NCBI GenBank assembly: GCA_036172665.1
Contig: CM069876.1
Location: forward strand, 37,107,001 to 37,171,000
DNA length: 64,000 nucleotides
From: Prosopocoilus inquinatus
Lineage: Eukaryota > Arthropoda > Insecta > Coleoptera > Lucanidae
Direction of reading: 5' to 3'
The translations under genes and the position numbers were made by a program. Shown here piece by piece: positions 60,401-64,000 of this stretch; position 1 is the stretch's first letter, and each line of letters opens with the position of its first letter. Below the pieces are notes generated by a model. The model was given only the letters and a program-made list of their open reading frames with translations. It was not told the DNA's origin and searched no databases.

Positions 60401-61061
60401 TTTTTTCTCCGCACATCTTACTTAAATTTCACTCGCGAGGCAAGAAACAAACAACTTACACGATATTAACCCCATCTGGAATCGATTGAAGAACGCCCGG
60501 AGTCATCACTTTGAAGTTATTCCCGGTGAAGTCCCTGAAAGAATTTTCTTTTTTTAATTTTCGCTTTTATTTATTTAACTGGGTTTTGAGCTTACAGAAG
60601 GTCGATTTCGTTCCGTGGTAGATCGCCGGGGACCAGCGTGAAGTTCCCGTGGTGGCAGAGGATGTCCCTGTGTCGGCAAACGCACCTACCCTGATACGAG
60701 GGGAAAACTGAAAGCATTTTTTCCGTTTAATACAATGTTTGATGCAATTTGGAGGTTAAGTTGGATTTACCGCAGTTTGGATCGAGGTCGTCATGTTCGG
60801 CCGAGGGCCTCTTCCTCAGCAGGTGATCCCAGTAGCTCGAATCCCATACGTCGTCTGCAAAAAAAAAATTTTTTCTAAGCACTAGGAAGATAACTAAGAC
60901 CTCGCGTCGATGCTTACTGCATTCATCGTCGTCTTCGTCTGTGCCTTGGGGACAATCGTCGATGCCATCGCAGTTGTTCAACTGGTGAATGCAGATGTCG
61001 GAGCTGTTTAGACACAAGAAGTGTCCTTCAGGACATTTGCCGGCGATGGCTTTGACATTAA
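27379..61061 (-). CDS. Lgr3: Relaxin receptor-like LGR GPCR gene (span, 5' incomplete)
   Basis: Nineteen exons with matching phases encode about 740 residues, close to vertebrate RXFP1/2 (about 750). The order is LDLa module, linker, LRR N-cap, ten LRRs, hinge, seven transmembrane segments and tail. Family hallmarks are a single LDLa with six cysteines, 'APHV' plus the cysteine-rich hinge, a DRF triplet in place of DRY after TM3, 'CWVP' in TM6, and 'ILPINSALNPVLYTLTT' in TM7. Receptors of this family sit in the plasma membrane and bind insulin/relaxin-like peptides; RXFP1/2 raise cAMP, and Drosophila Lgr3 is the Dilp8 receptor. Orthology to Lgr3 rather than Lgr4 is my inference from the transmembrane style (IKNLALSDLLMG, TWDRF). 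The start codon and signal peptide exon were not found; they should lie upstream of 61,062. The introns are unusually rich in repeats. Confidence 0.85.
27505..27642 (-). CDS. Lgr3: Receptor exon 18: cytoplasmic tail
   Basis: Begins in phase 0 after acceptor 'gtccttaag', continuing the phase-0 end of exon 17. It encodes a basic start (VRKTVDTCVHKRKR) expected after TM7/helix 8, then 'FSLSFGMFPLGNSTKRGFTYR'-type sequence. The frame stays open past the proposed donor to a stop at 27,451-27,453, giving an alternative tail ending 'TTNQRIL'. It is assigned to this gene because phase, strand, hydrophilic character and position all fit; the tail is not conserved enough for a family match. Confidence 0.65.
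27655..28015 (-). repeat. Tandem repeat, four copies of about 95 bp
   Basis: Units start at about 27,663, 27,758, 27,851 and 27,945 ('gattaaacc'), each with 'gttggct..gttct', 'aacagtt', 'ggaactgtcaaaaacagtt' and 'cagaaattag'. The array lies in the intron just upstream of exon 18, and its first unit abuts the acceptor. Confidence 0.9.
28016..29098. other. Intronic sequence, nothing recognised
   Basis: Part of the receptor intron between exons 17 and 18. AT-rich, with purine-rich stretches around 28,200-28,400. No exon-like frame or repeat is recognised. Confidence 0.4.
29099..29527. mobile_element. Foldback element with about 110-130-bp arms
   Basis: The left arm 29,099-29,206 and right arm 29,398-29,527 are near-perfect reverse complements; both contain 'ggattctacgcttcaaacta' and 'gaatctttgttttgg'. 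A spacer of about 190 bp separates them. No transposase is present. The right arm runs directly into the tandem array that follows, so it may be inserted in the first unit of that array. Confidence 0.85.
29528..30560 (+). repeat. Irregular tandem repeat, four to five copies of about 200-230 bp
   Basis: Units are marked by 'ggattttaggac' at about 29,552, 29,768, 30,122 and 30,534. Each carries 'ccttctttgtcttctc' and 'taatgatagg'. An extra partial unit lies around 29,997-30,115. A related single copy lies in another intron of the same gene (33,336-33,600). Confidence 0.85.
30561..31124. other. Intronic sequence, nothing recognised
   Basis: Remainder of the intron before exon 17. Purine-rich with a short GA repeat near 30,630 and a CT repeat near 30,950. 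No exon-like frame. Confidence 0.4.
31125..31237 (-). CDS. Lgr3: Receptor exon 17: TM7
   Basis: The acceptor 'tctgtttcag' is followed by 113 bp coding for the end of extracellular loop 3 and TM7 (WLAIFILPINSALNPVLY). 'LTTTMFKKQ' follows, and the exon ends in phase 0 at a GTAAGC donor. The NPVLY motif corresponds to the family NPxxY. The first codon is completed by the single G left from exon 16 across the GC-AG intron. Confidence 0.93.
31340..31665 (+). repeat. Tandem repeat, three copies of about 107 bp
   Basis: Three units (starts about 31,343, 31,448 and 31,555) share 'aagtcaaaatcaag', 'gcaagcaaaagag', 'gtcatcgagga' and 'ggggggagatgtaacc'. They fill most of the intron between exons 16 and 17 and stop about 25 bp short of the exon 16 donor. 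Confidence 0.9.
31690..31921 (-). CDS. Lgr3: Receptor exon 16: TM5-TM6
   Basis: Acceptor 'gtttattag', 232 bp, phase 0 to phase 1. Encodes TM5 (YSIVMFVFLNTVALVFIFYA), the third intracellular loop with 'QLSRDRDKVAQRF', and TM6 with 'LTDCLCWVPVIIVKL'. CWVP matches the class A CWxP toggle motif. The donor is AG|GCAAGT, a perfect GC-type donor, instead of GT. Confidence 0.93.
32184..32446 (-). CDS. Lgr3: Receptor exon 15: TM3-TM4 and second extracellular loop
   Basis: 263 bp, phase 1 to phase 0. Encodes TM3 (GFLSTLSCESSVLILSLVTW) followed by DRF in the place of DRY, then TM4 (ALMLLFLWMLAATMAFVPL) and an extracellular loop containing 'NSNGVCLPLH'. This matches the 'GTNGVCFPLH'-type loop of RXFP receptors. 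The acceptor used here, 'gaaccaacag', keeps the frame. An upstream acceptor-like 'tttaattgcag' 14 nt earlier would shift it. Confidence 0.92.
32504..32736 (-). CDS. Lgr3: Receptor exon 14: TM1-TM2
   Basis: 233 bp after acceptor 'ttcttgaaacag'. Encodes TM1 (WIMATVGCVGNMIVLLGR), the first intracellular loop, TM2 (IKNLALSDLLMGVYLFTIAG) and the first extracellular loop. That loop has 'HYRG' and 'HEYSWRHS' and ends at the TM3 cysteine. 'MGVYLF' and 'YRG.Y..H...W' are characteristic of the relaxin receptor group. The donor is 'gtg|gtacaaag'. Confidence 0.93.
32846..32962 (-). CDS. Lgr3: Receptor exon 13: hinge after the LRRs
   Basis: 117 bp. With acceptor 'ttgttttag' it opens 'YFSRFEMCVAAPHVKVC' and continues 'PKGDGISSYEHLLHNPVLRM'. 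This aligns with the RXFP hinge ('IYFK.F..C.YAPHVR.C', 'DGISS.E.LL'). A second acceptor (cag) nine bases further in, at 32,954-32,956, would remove three residues (YFS) without changing the frame; homology favours the first. Donor GTAAGT. Confidence 0.92.
32963..33335. other. Intron sequence next to exon 13
   Basis: The first part (about 32,955-33,041, including the exon 13 acceptor region) is duplicated in the same orientation at about 33,850-33,940. Shared phrases are 'gtgttatttgggg', 'aaagaagttttgattaggc' and 'ggcggcaa'. The rest is AT-rich, with nothing recognised. Confidence 0.6.
33336..33600 (+). repeat. Dispersed copy of the 29.5-30.5 kb tandem unit
   Basis: One diverged unit of the array at 29,528-30,560, in the same orientation and now in the intron between exons 12 and 13. 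It contains 'tctccttctttcccat', 'ccaccttcttt', 'ctaatgataggtaatagg' and 'aaataccagttggattttac'. Confidence 0.75.
34300..35240 (+). repeat. Tandem repeat, about 2.3 copies of about 410 bp
   Basis: Landmarks recur at about 410-bp spacing: 'agactaagactgccaaagg' (34,422 and 34,829), 'ggcagaa.gatattgttgca' (34,580 and 34,996), and 'aaacttgactt' near 34,350 and 35,178 with a diverged 'caagcttgtctt' at 34,768. Intronic and non-coding. Confidence 0.8.
35350..36024. mobile_element. Dispersed repeat family B, copies 2 (+) and 3 (-), facing each other
   Basis: The segment 35,722-36,024 (+) matches 21,657-21,972. The segment 35,350-35,520 is an inverted version of its 3' half: both contain 'catcgactga', 'aaggattt/aaggacttt', 'gagctaag/cagctaag' and 'ctagacaatttt/ctagataatttt'. 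Together they form a foldback with a loop of about 360 bp in the intron between exons 12 and 13. On the minus strand an acceptor-like site with a short open frame occurs here, but it is part of the repeat. Confidence 0.7.
36226..36297 (-). CDS. Lgr3: Receptor exon 12: LRR 10
   Basis: 72 bp, phase 2 to phase 2, acceptor 'ggtgttcgcag', donor GTAAGT. Encodes one 24-residue leucine-rich repeat (NFERNPFRSLDKKILRPLGS..), the last before the hinge. Phase-2 boundaries at the same position in every LRR exon indicate descent by exon duplication. Confidence 0.9.
36427..36498 (-). CDS. Lgr3: Receptor exon 11: LRR 9
   Basis: 72 bp, phase 2 to phase 2, acceptor 'cttgtttccag', donor GTGAGT. Encodes one leucine-rich repeat (TLNDNLLQDVEPGVFYDTIN..). 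It sits 129 bp upstream of LRR 10 in the direction of transcription. Confidence 0.9.
36705..36838. mobile_element. Short MITE-like inverted repeat
   Basis: The ends 'gtacaacctcaatcaaaact' and 'agttttaattgaggttgtac' are reverse complements with one mismatch, and pairing extends inward through 'aatgaagc...gcttcatt'. Length is about 134 bp. It lies in the intron between exons 10 and 11, and no coding sequence is present. Confidence 0.85.
36987..37058 (-). CDS. Lgr3: Receptor exon 10: LRR 8
   Basis: 72 bp, phase 2 to phase 2, acceptor 'ctctatttctag', donor GTAAGT. Encodes one leucine-rich repeat (FLSGNKLKYLENETFFNLIE..). The preceding intron, 37,059-50,080, is the largest mapped in the gene (13 kb) and carries the T-rich blocks and the right arm of the large inverted repeat. 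Confidence 0.9.
37059..37629. other. Intronic sequence, nothing recognised
   Basis: Start of the 13-kb intron between exons 9 and 10. No exon-like frame or clear repeat is recognised. Confidence 0.4.
37630..38655 (+). repeat. Tandem repeat, three copies of about 307-352 bp
   Basis: Units are marked by 'ctcaggtttccc' at about 37,717, 38,024 and 38,376. Each contains 'cttttccgg', 'aggaaaatgcagtgtc' and 'cgatcagacgggacttcata'. A sub-duplication of the 'ttcaacgatcagacggg' part is present within the second and third units. Confidence 0.9.
38848..39310. mobile_element. Foldback element with arms of about 215 bp
   Basis: Left arm 38,848-39,062 and right arm 39,090-39,310 are reverse complements over nearly their whole length. 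Shared phrases are 'aggaaagtaaaagtatta', 'aaatttggttaa', 'cttcataaaaagtttt' and the outer 'gtgtcc'. The spacer is about 27 bp. 'tacagg.c..ttagaaatc' within the arms resembles mariner-type ends, so a smaller element may be nested at 38,979-39,172. Confidence 0.88.
39430..39760 (+). repeat. Tandem duplication of about 180 bp
   Basis: Two copies share 'gttgacggcca..actcttccct', 'gcacttc.actg' and 'atctctctcctaaa'. They start at about 39,430 and 39,610. Inside, a shorter motif 'aatctccgaaacct' repeats. Confidence 0.75.
39761..40335. other. Intronic sequence, nothing recognised
   Basis: AT-rich intron sequence with no recognised exon, element or array. Confidence 0.35.
40336..40585 (+). repeat. 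Tandem duplication of about 120 bp
   Basis: Two copies share 'taacgattttc.ttatctaac', 'gttatagaataag' and 'gcgtaagcccc.cccatttt'. They start at about 40,345 and 40,465. The second copy ends near 40,585. Confidence 0.85.
40586..41985. other. Intronic sequence with short repeats and one MITE
   Basis: Mostly unique. A short tandem repeat of about 30 bp in three copies ('gcagtatgttaa.aagaga') occupies about 41,263-41,365. The inverted-repeat element at 41,638-41,762 is listed separately. Confidence 0.55.
41638..41762. mobile_element. MITE-like element of about 125 bp
   Basis: The ends 'aggccattttcttagtcga' and, read from the right, 'agggccatttcctcagtcga' are inverted repeats. Further inward matches occur around 'ttaagctt/ttaagctc'. 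Located in the 13-kb intron; no coding sequence. Confidence 0.75.
41986..44400 (+). repeat. T-rich higher-order tandem block
   Basis: A phrase like 'ttttacgcactgtattccgtcgttc' recurs at about 42,337, 42,530, 42,742, 42,973, 43,243, 43,499, 43,789 and 44,071. The intervals are 190-290 bp. Intervening text ('ttttgttttt', 'gaaaataaaagttttttgattcgtcc', 'cttgtttttcgttca') is also repeated. Long plus-strand frames here are rich in F, S, L and V because of the T bias and are not genes. Confidence 0.85.
44716..44861. mobile_element. MITE-like element of about 146 bp
   Basis: The left end 'ggggcatattctgta' and the right end read inward 'gagggcctattctgtat' are inverted repeats. A second inverted pair lies around 'taaaatttagaggtcctttaa'. 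Located in the 13-kb intron between the T-rich block and the right inverted-repeat arm. Confidence 0.75.
44862..45614. other. Intronic sequence, nothing recognised
   Basis: Intron sequence before the right arm of the large inverted repeat. No exon or element recognised. Confidence 0.35.
45615..47715 (+). repeat. Large inverted repeat, right arm
   Basis: Inverted copy of 18,545-21,533. In order on the plus strand it carries the frame ending 'NCRNQNTTELRLKVC' (45,679-45,894), 'KFIENTSFVEIETFSRQ' (about 45,960-46,010) and 'KRIKFWTEKEIVNLSNIPEH' (46,075-46,231). 'RIPSNNPRQFTKKLIVCENY' (about 46,420-46,480) comes next, followed by the T-rich part. It has an uninterrupted 'aaatattttttttacc' near 47,215-47,228 where the left arm holds the retrozyme insertion. 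Similarity is high in the coding-like part and somewhat lower in the T-rich part. Confidence 0.85.
47716..49017 (+). repeat. T-rich low-complexity block
   Basis: Continues the T-rich style of the arm ('ttcatttgttttt', 'cctgcgttt', 'tttatttctttatct'). A clear period could not be assigned by eye. Frames here are compositional. Confidence 0.6.
49018..49692 (+). repeat. Tandem duplication of 338 bp
   Basis: Two adjacent copies: 49,018-49,355 and 49,356-49,692. Shared phrases are 'ccgttttctttactttccgc', 'gccttcgtgacagaagt', 'agagagcgcgaagttt', 'aataaattatcatatcatac' and 'cagagtga/cagggtga'. The marker 'gtgacagaag' lies at 49,191 and 49,529. Confidence 0.9.
49693..50080. other. Intronic sequence, nothing recognised
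   Basis: End of the 13-kb intron, immediately downstream of exon 9 in the direction of transcription. No element recognised. Confidence 0.4.
50081..50221 (-). CDS. Lgr3: Receptor exon 9: LRRs 6 and 7
   Basis: 141 bp, phase 2 to phase 2, acceptor 'ttctcttttag', donor GTAAGT. Encodes two repeats in one exon (ELRGNHLSSIKKEFF.. and SLADNQIDAVERKSF..). This suggests loss of an intron between two ancestral 72-bp exons. The first repeat is one residue shorter than the usual 24. Confidence 0.9.
50222..50982. other. Intron between exons 8 and 9
   Basis: About 760 bp of intron. No repeat, element or exon-like frame recognised. Confidence 0.5.
50983..51054 (-). CDS. Lgr3: Receptor exon 8: LRR 5
   Basis: 72 bp, phase 2 to phase 2, acceptor 'gttttgttgcag', donor GTAAGT. 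Encodes one canonical repeat (DLSNNRLTTIDAETLRPLKN..). This is the best match in the set to the LxLxxNxL consensus. Confidence 0.9.
51055..52504. other. Intronic sequence, nothing recognised
   Basis: Part of the 7.4-kb intron between exons 7 and 8. A pyrimidine-rich tract lies near 52,395-52,445. No exon-like frame recognised. Confidence 0.4.
52505..52714. mobile_element. Mariner-type MITE with TA duplication
   Basis: The ends 'cagtatatgtaaaaagtatt' and (from the right) 'cagggtgcgtgaaaagtatt' are inverted repeats of about 30 bp flanked by TA on both sides (52,503-52,504 and 52,715-52,716). Length is 210 bp with no coding sequence. CAGGGTG-type ends with a TA target fit the Tc1/mariner superfamily. 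Confidence 0.8.
52717..54130. other. Intronic sequence, nothing firmly recognised
   Basis: Contains a 93-codon plus-strand frame (53,003-53,284) and a GC-richer segment (53,640-53,870) open on both strands. I recognise neither, and both may be mobile-element remnants. Confidence 0.3.
54131..55420 (+). pseudogene. Broken copy of a dispersed arthropod mobile-element-type gene
   Basis: Starts at an ATG near 54,132 with 'GKLRRYLNDPDKFCYICGEY', a C-x2-C segment. Then, in shifted frames, come 'DKPWVPHTVCKTC' (about 54,247-54,288) and 'GCGKSLKFGVPIIWKEQKN' with 'DCYFCVVNI' (54,316-54,410). 'SARRPVTHSERIP', 'ELNDLISDLDLSKEHAELLA' (about 54,630-54,690) and 'WHLFIDSSKRSLKC' (about 54,850-54,890) follow. 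From memory, this order is that of an uncharacterised zinc-binding protein found in many scattered copies in insects and other arthropods, whose function is not known to me. Several frameshifts and stops make this copy dead. A 23-bp tandem duplication ('tgttatatttgtggtgaata') at 54,179-54,222 contributes to the first frame break. Confidence 0.75.
55421..57215. other. Intronic sequence, nothing recognised
   Basis: AT-rich intron sequence. It may include the decayed 3' part of the preceding pseudogene. No other element recognised. Confidence 0.35.
57216..58362 (+). repeat. Direct repeat pair about 1 kb apart
   Basis: The segment about 57,220-57,370 is repeated at about 58,225-58,360. Shared phrases are 'gtgtttatttaat.tt', 'ctttccgctttgataaacaa' (with one change) and 'cgcaaacgaatc/cggaaacgaatc'. 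The intervening kilobase is unrelated and non-coding. It lies close to exon 7, within the same intron. Confidence 0.7.
58441..58512 (-). CDS. Lgr3: Receptor exon 7: LRR 4
   Basis: 72 bp, phase 2 to phase 2, acceptor 'ttttttgcag', donor GTAAGT. Encodes one repeat (VFSHNQIVEINPLAFRELPE..). It is 66 bp from exon 6, a typical short insect intron. Confidence 0.9.
58579..58650 (-). CDS. Lgr3: Receptor exon 6: LRR 3
   Basis: 72 bp, phase 2 to phase 2, acceptor 'attttaatttcag', donor GTAAGA. Encodes one repeat (HVDNNKLKYFPAGLFASGNH..). It is separated from exon 5 by an 87-bp intron. Confidence 0.9.
58738..58809 (-). CDS. Lgr3: Receptor exon 5: LRR 2
   Basis: 72 bp, phase 2 to phase 2, acceptor 'attttggtttcag', donor GTAAGT. 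Encodes one less regular repeat (VFGHCNVQQIEEGSFHHLPN..). Confidence 0.88.
58810..59324. other. Intron between exons 4 and 5, first part
   Basis: AT-rich intron sequence with nothing recognised before the tandem array. Confidence 0.4.
59325..60095 (+). repeat. Tandem repeat, about three copies of 200-280 bp
   Basis: Units start near 59,332, 59,535 and 59,811 ('gtaaactag/gtaaagtag'). They share 'aatcacacc.tgaagaattg', 'cttctttcccgaattcaatt' and 'gcgcagcattttt.aaa'. 'ggaagttt.ccagcaattgc' repeats at 59,777 and 60,061. An ATT/ATA low-complexity patch lies at 60,028-60,056. Confidence 0.85.
60460..60534 (-). CDS. Lgr3: Receptor exon 4: LRR 1
   Basis: 75 bp, phase 2 to phase 2, acceptor 'aaattctttcag', donor GTAAGT. 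Encodes the first repeat after the cap (DFTGNNFKVMTPGVLQSIPD..), one residue longer than the others. Confidence 0.9.
60596..60707 (-). CDS. Lgr3: Receptor exon 3: LRR N-terminal cap
   Basis: 112 bp, phase 1 to phase 2, acceptor 'atgctttcag', donor GTAAGC. Encodes a cysteine-rich LRRNT cap (GRCVCRHRDILCHHGNFTLV) followed by 'VPGDLPRNEIDL'. The pattern C-x-C-x6-C matches the N-cap that precedes LRRs in RXFP receptors. Confidence 0.92.
60771..60854 (-). CDS. Lgr3: Receptor exon 2: linker between LDLa and LRR cap
   Basis: 84 bp, phase 1 to phase 1, acceptor 'ttttttttgcag', donor GTAAAT. Encodes 'DVWDSSYWDHLLRKRP' and an acidic segment ending in a cysteine. In RXFP1/2 the matching linker helps hold the ligand and position the LDLa module for activation; the same role here is inference. 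Confidence 0.9.
60918..61061 (-). CDS. Lgr3: Receptor exon 1 (first one seen): LDL-receptor class A module
   Basis: 144 bp, acceptor 'ttctatttcag', donor GTAAGC. Encodes 'CPEGHFLCLNSSDIC' then 'NNCDGIDDCPQGTDEDDDEC'. This has all six cysteines and the calcium-binding D-G-x-D-D-C-x2-G-x-D-E pattern. In RXFP1/2 the LDLa module is required for signalling after ligand binding. It begins mid-codon, so at least one upstream exon (start codon, signal peptide) is missing from the model. Confidence 0.93.
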
Positions 61062-62325
61062 CTGAAATAGAAAAGAAAAAAGAATTTTTACTTGATTCTA
61101 GAACCTACACACAAAAAAGATAAATGAAAAGGGCCTCAAACCCCACACTTGCGGTACACCCAACCGTAAGATAAAAGACGCGATGAATTTTAACATCGCG
61201 TCGTGTCGGTAAAATAAACGAATTAAAGAGAAAATTGCTGTATTTTTAGGCTAGCATAAATAAGGGAGAAGCACGTCTCAAGGACATTTGCTTGCTGGCT
61301 TTTATATTAATTTCAACAGAAAGAAGGAAAGTAAATACTTTTCCTGTAATTGTAACGTGTGCCCTAAATTATGCAGAAGCGGAAACTTAGTCTTTAATAT
61401 TTACAGATTAAATTTTAATACCGATTTGTCTTATTCTTATTTTTTCTCATCTTTATTTTCTTCATCCAAGACCGCCTTTTGTTGTTTTTATCTTAATAGA
61501 TTAGACGGCATTTAATTTTTATTTTGATCATCAATTAATCTTCATTTCTTTCTTCTTTTATTCGAGTTTATTTTATTTAATTATTAGATAACAAGTAGCT
61601 GTCACCTAGTGACCGATTGCTTATTAAGTACAAAACCTACTAGCCCGGTATAATTCGGACTTTGCCCGATTTATTTAACATTTTTGTTGCTTTATTTATG
61701 TGGTTATATTTTTATTTCACACTTTCAAACAAATATTTAAAAAATTGAAACATCGCAAACAATAGTTGTGTTGCAAAAATTATTTTACCTACTTTTTTTT
61801 ATTTTATTGAGGGCCGATTTCATCATAATCGAATTAAAGGAGACTTTAAAACTAAAAGTCACATTCTGAAGAATAAATGACTAGGTTTTCATATCTTTCT
61901 GTACATATGACTGTGACTATTTTTAATTTTAAAATTGCCTTTAGTTCGATAATGAAATCGGGCCTGTTATTTATAACGCACAAAAAGAAAAACCTTATCC
62001 CTTATCGCAAGGGCTTCGCAATATTAAGGCCGTCTCTGAAAACTAACGAAAGATTAAATTAAACATATTTAAAAAAAAATGTGTATTCGTGGTGGGAAAT
62101 TATATAATCTTATGCACTTCAAGAAAAAAAATATCGTAACGAGATTATTATAAATTAAAGAGCGCCTATTTTGAATCCGGGATAGTTACGGACGTGGACG
62201 GTTACGAACCCGAAACATTTACGTATCTCGGCGTGTCTTATTGAAGTGTTATTTCGCACCCGAATCGCTAGGATTCAACTAAACAGCAGGTGTGTGGCCG
62301 GCCGTTGTTAATCACGTCGCACCAC
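61062..62325. other. Upstream intron or 5' flank, first part
   Basis: The part at about 61,265-61,312 resembles the 5' end of exon 1 and its acceptor ('aaggacatttgc', 'ggctttt.atatta'), an apparent decayed partial duplicate. The part at 61,105-61,172 ('agaacctacacac...cttgcggtacacc') recurs at 63,632-63,720. The signal-peptide exon was not found. Confidence 0.5.
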
Positions 62326-63430
62326 GCTACCGTTTTTTTTTCTTTCGGCGACAGATTCGTTTATCGCGGACACGTATCTTGGAGTAGAGATGGGCAATTC
62401 GGATCATTTCCAAAATCCATCTCAGTGAATCTGGATGCAGTATAAAGATCCGGATCATTGATCTATCTCGAATTCGAAGAATCTGTACATAAATTAAAAC
62501 CGTTCGCCCGTTCGGTTTTACATATCATGCCACCTTACGACCAGGTTAAAAACTAATCAAATGATGACTCTAGTCAATCAAATCGTGTTAAAGGTTAGAA
62601 TACTGTATTATACGCTACTGCAATTATTTATTAACTTTTGTAAGTAATTTCTTACGTTTCTGTGATCTATTGGTTCTTTTCTTAATTTCAAAAAATTGAC
62701 GAATTGGAACTGTTTCTTAAAAAAAAAAAAGCTTAAATCAAATCAAAGAATGAACATTAACTGACACTAAATACTCAAACTTAATGACTATTAACATTGA
62801 TAACTAGTATTGATGCTCAATCTCATGGCACGGACTGTCTTCACAAACCCGATTATTATTACTTAAGGGTAGTAAAATAATTTTAAATTTGAATGTAAAA
62901 ATGTTGTAATTTTACTGTCACTATCACACTATGTTTCAATCAATCGCAAGCCAGTCGTTCGATCGACTTGCGAGTCCTGCGGTAACTGTAAGCCGTGAGA
63001 TGGATCCCAAAATTCTCGGATCCGTCTCACATGAATCTCTTGAAAGATCCAGATCGATGAACCGGTTTAGTCTTGAACGATCCATGTGTATTTTCGAGCG
63101 ACTTTGGGAGCTGGAGATACGGTGGTCTCGAACCACGTTGTACGTTGTTACATTTCTTTTTTCTTTCGGCGTCAGATTCGTTTATTGTGGGGGCATATTT
63201 GAGAGCAACTGTGGCAGCTGGAGAAAGGTGAACGCGAACTATATCTTCCGAGATGCGACATTCGGCCGGTCCACTTCATGTACCTGTAGGGGAGGTTGCA
63301 GTTACTTCAACGAAACGAAGGACAGCGACGTTGGAAGCGGGGTGGACTGCACGCACCTCCTATTTACGGAATTTTGCCAAGCTAATAACGTACTCAGCCG
63401 ACCGTACTCTGTACTGTATCCCTTTTAGCT
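62326..63430. repeat. Region bounded by a short direct repeat, unrecognised open frame
   Basis: 'ttctttcggcg.cagattcgt' occurs at about 62,338 and 63,160. Segments with 'ggatc/gatcc' phrases (62,395-62,500 and 62,995-63,095) are related to each other. A 165-codon plus-strand frame (62,931-63,428) spans part of this. I see no domain, and its middle is made of the repeated segment, so I consider it mobile-element-derived or accidental. Confidence 0.45.
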
Positions 63431-64000
63431 TAACTATTACTTTATTATTTCTCCCTTTTTAAACGCAAATAATTCCGGCGCAATAAATTAAATCACAAAC
63501 ATTAATTATTCAGGGTTAGATTAATTTGATCGTAGTAGGTCACTGTTTAATCAGTACTGTACTTTCGCGTTTACCGTAAACCCCCCTCACCATCTACGAA
63601 TTAATAGATTACACGATTCTTGGGGCACATATTAGAACCTACACACCAAAAAAAAAAAAAAAACAATAATAATTTGAATAAATTAAATAGGTCACAGAAG
63701 TAACCCTTGCGGTACACCTCCGAGCTTAATGAATTTGAAGAATTGAAAACAAATAAAAATCGGTAGTTTTTCCGGAAAATGTAAACAAACGTGCAAACCA
63801 CGCGTGAAAAATGAAACGTCTTTTTCCCAAACGGGGGATGAACAGGGCGAGTGAATGTCATTGATCGCTCCGCGCGCCGAAAACCCGTTTCGTATTTATT
63901 TTGCCTTGTCCCCTTCGATATTTCATCTCGGCAGGCGAAATCACGTAAACACTGATTTATATTGGACGTGCCCTTGTCGTGTGTCACACTCTAGCGGCGC
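63431..64000. other. Window end, nothing firmly recognised
   Basis: Contains the second copy of the 'cttgcggtacacc' segment and a poly-A tract near 63,650. A 128-codon minus-strand frame (63,601-63,987) has no recognisable domain. It could lie in or near the missing 5' part of the receptor gene. Confidence 0.35.

Overview
This window is AT-rich insect-type nuclear DNA. The basis is an intron-rich animal GPCR gene with 72-bp leucine-rich-repeat exons, many small inverted-repeat elements, and a decayed non-LTR retrotransposon. Dispersed arthropod repeats are also present. A beetle is my best guess, but that is inference; no rRNA, tRNA, CRISPR array or bacterial feature was found.

The only host gene I can reconstruct lies on the minus strand from about 61,061 down to 27,379. 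It encodes a relaxin-receptor-type glycoprotein-hormone-like GPCR (invertebrate Lgr3/Lgr4, vertebrate RXFP1/2). Its parts, in order, are one LDL-receptor class A module, a linker, a cysteine-rich LRR cap, ten LRRs, a hinge, seven transmembrane segments and a cytoplasmic tail. I mapped 19 coding exons with compatible phases, about 740 residues. Only the signal-peptide/start exon is missing and is probably beyond 61,062. One intron uses a GC-AG donor, one exon has tandem in-frame acceptors, and the tail has an optional 60-nt intron. The introns hold independent tandem arrays, foldback elements, MITEs, a broken arthropod mobile-element gene and 2-kb T-rich blocks.

Positions 1-27,000 hold no convincing host gene. 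They contain a duplicated 0.7-1 kb repeat, a 160-bp tandem repeat and a 10-copy 285-bp satellite (8.3-11.2 kb). They also contain a dead LINE with a nested MITE (16.0-18.35 kb) and one arm of a large inverted repeat (18.5-21.5 kb). The matching arm lies inside a receptor intron (45.6-47.7 kb).

The most interesting content is a family of retrozyme-like elements carrying type I hammerhead ribozymes. Three clear ribozymes (14,056-14,120 +, 19,617-19,681 +, 19,229-19,293 -) and one degenerate copy (about 13,712 +) were folded by eye. All have the CUGANGA...GAAA core, a short stem II, a minimal palindromic stem III and a two-part stem I. At 13.4-14.2 kb the units are in tandem about 360 nt apart. 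At 19.05-19.72 kb a head-to-head foldback version is flanked by a 13-bp target-site duplication. Its empty site is visible in the other arm of the large inverted repeat.
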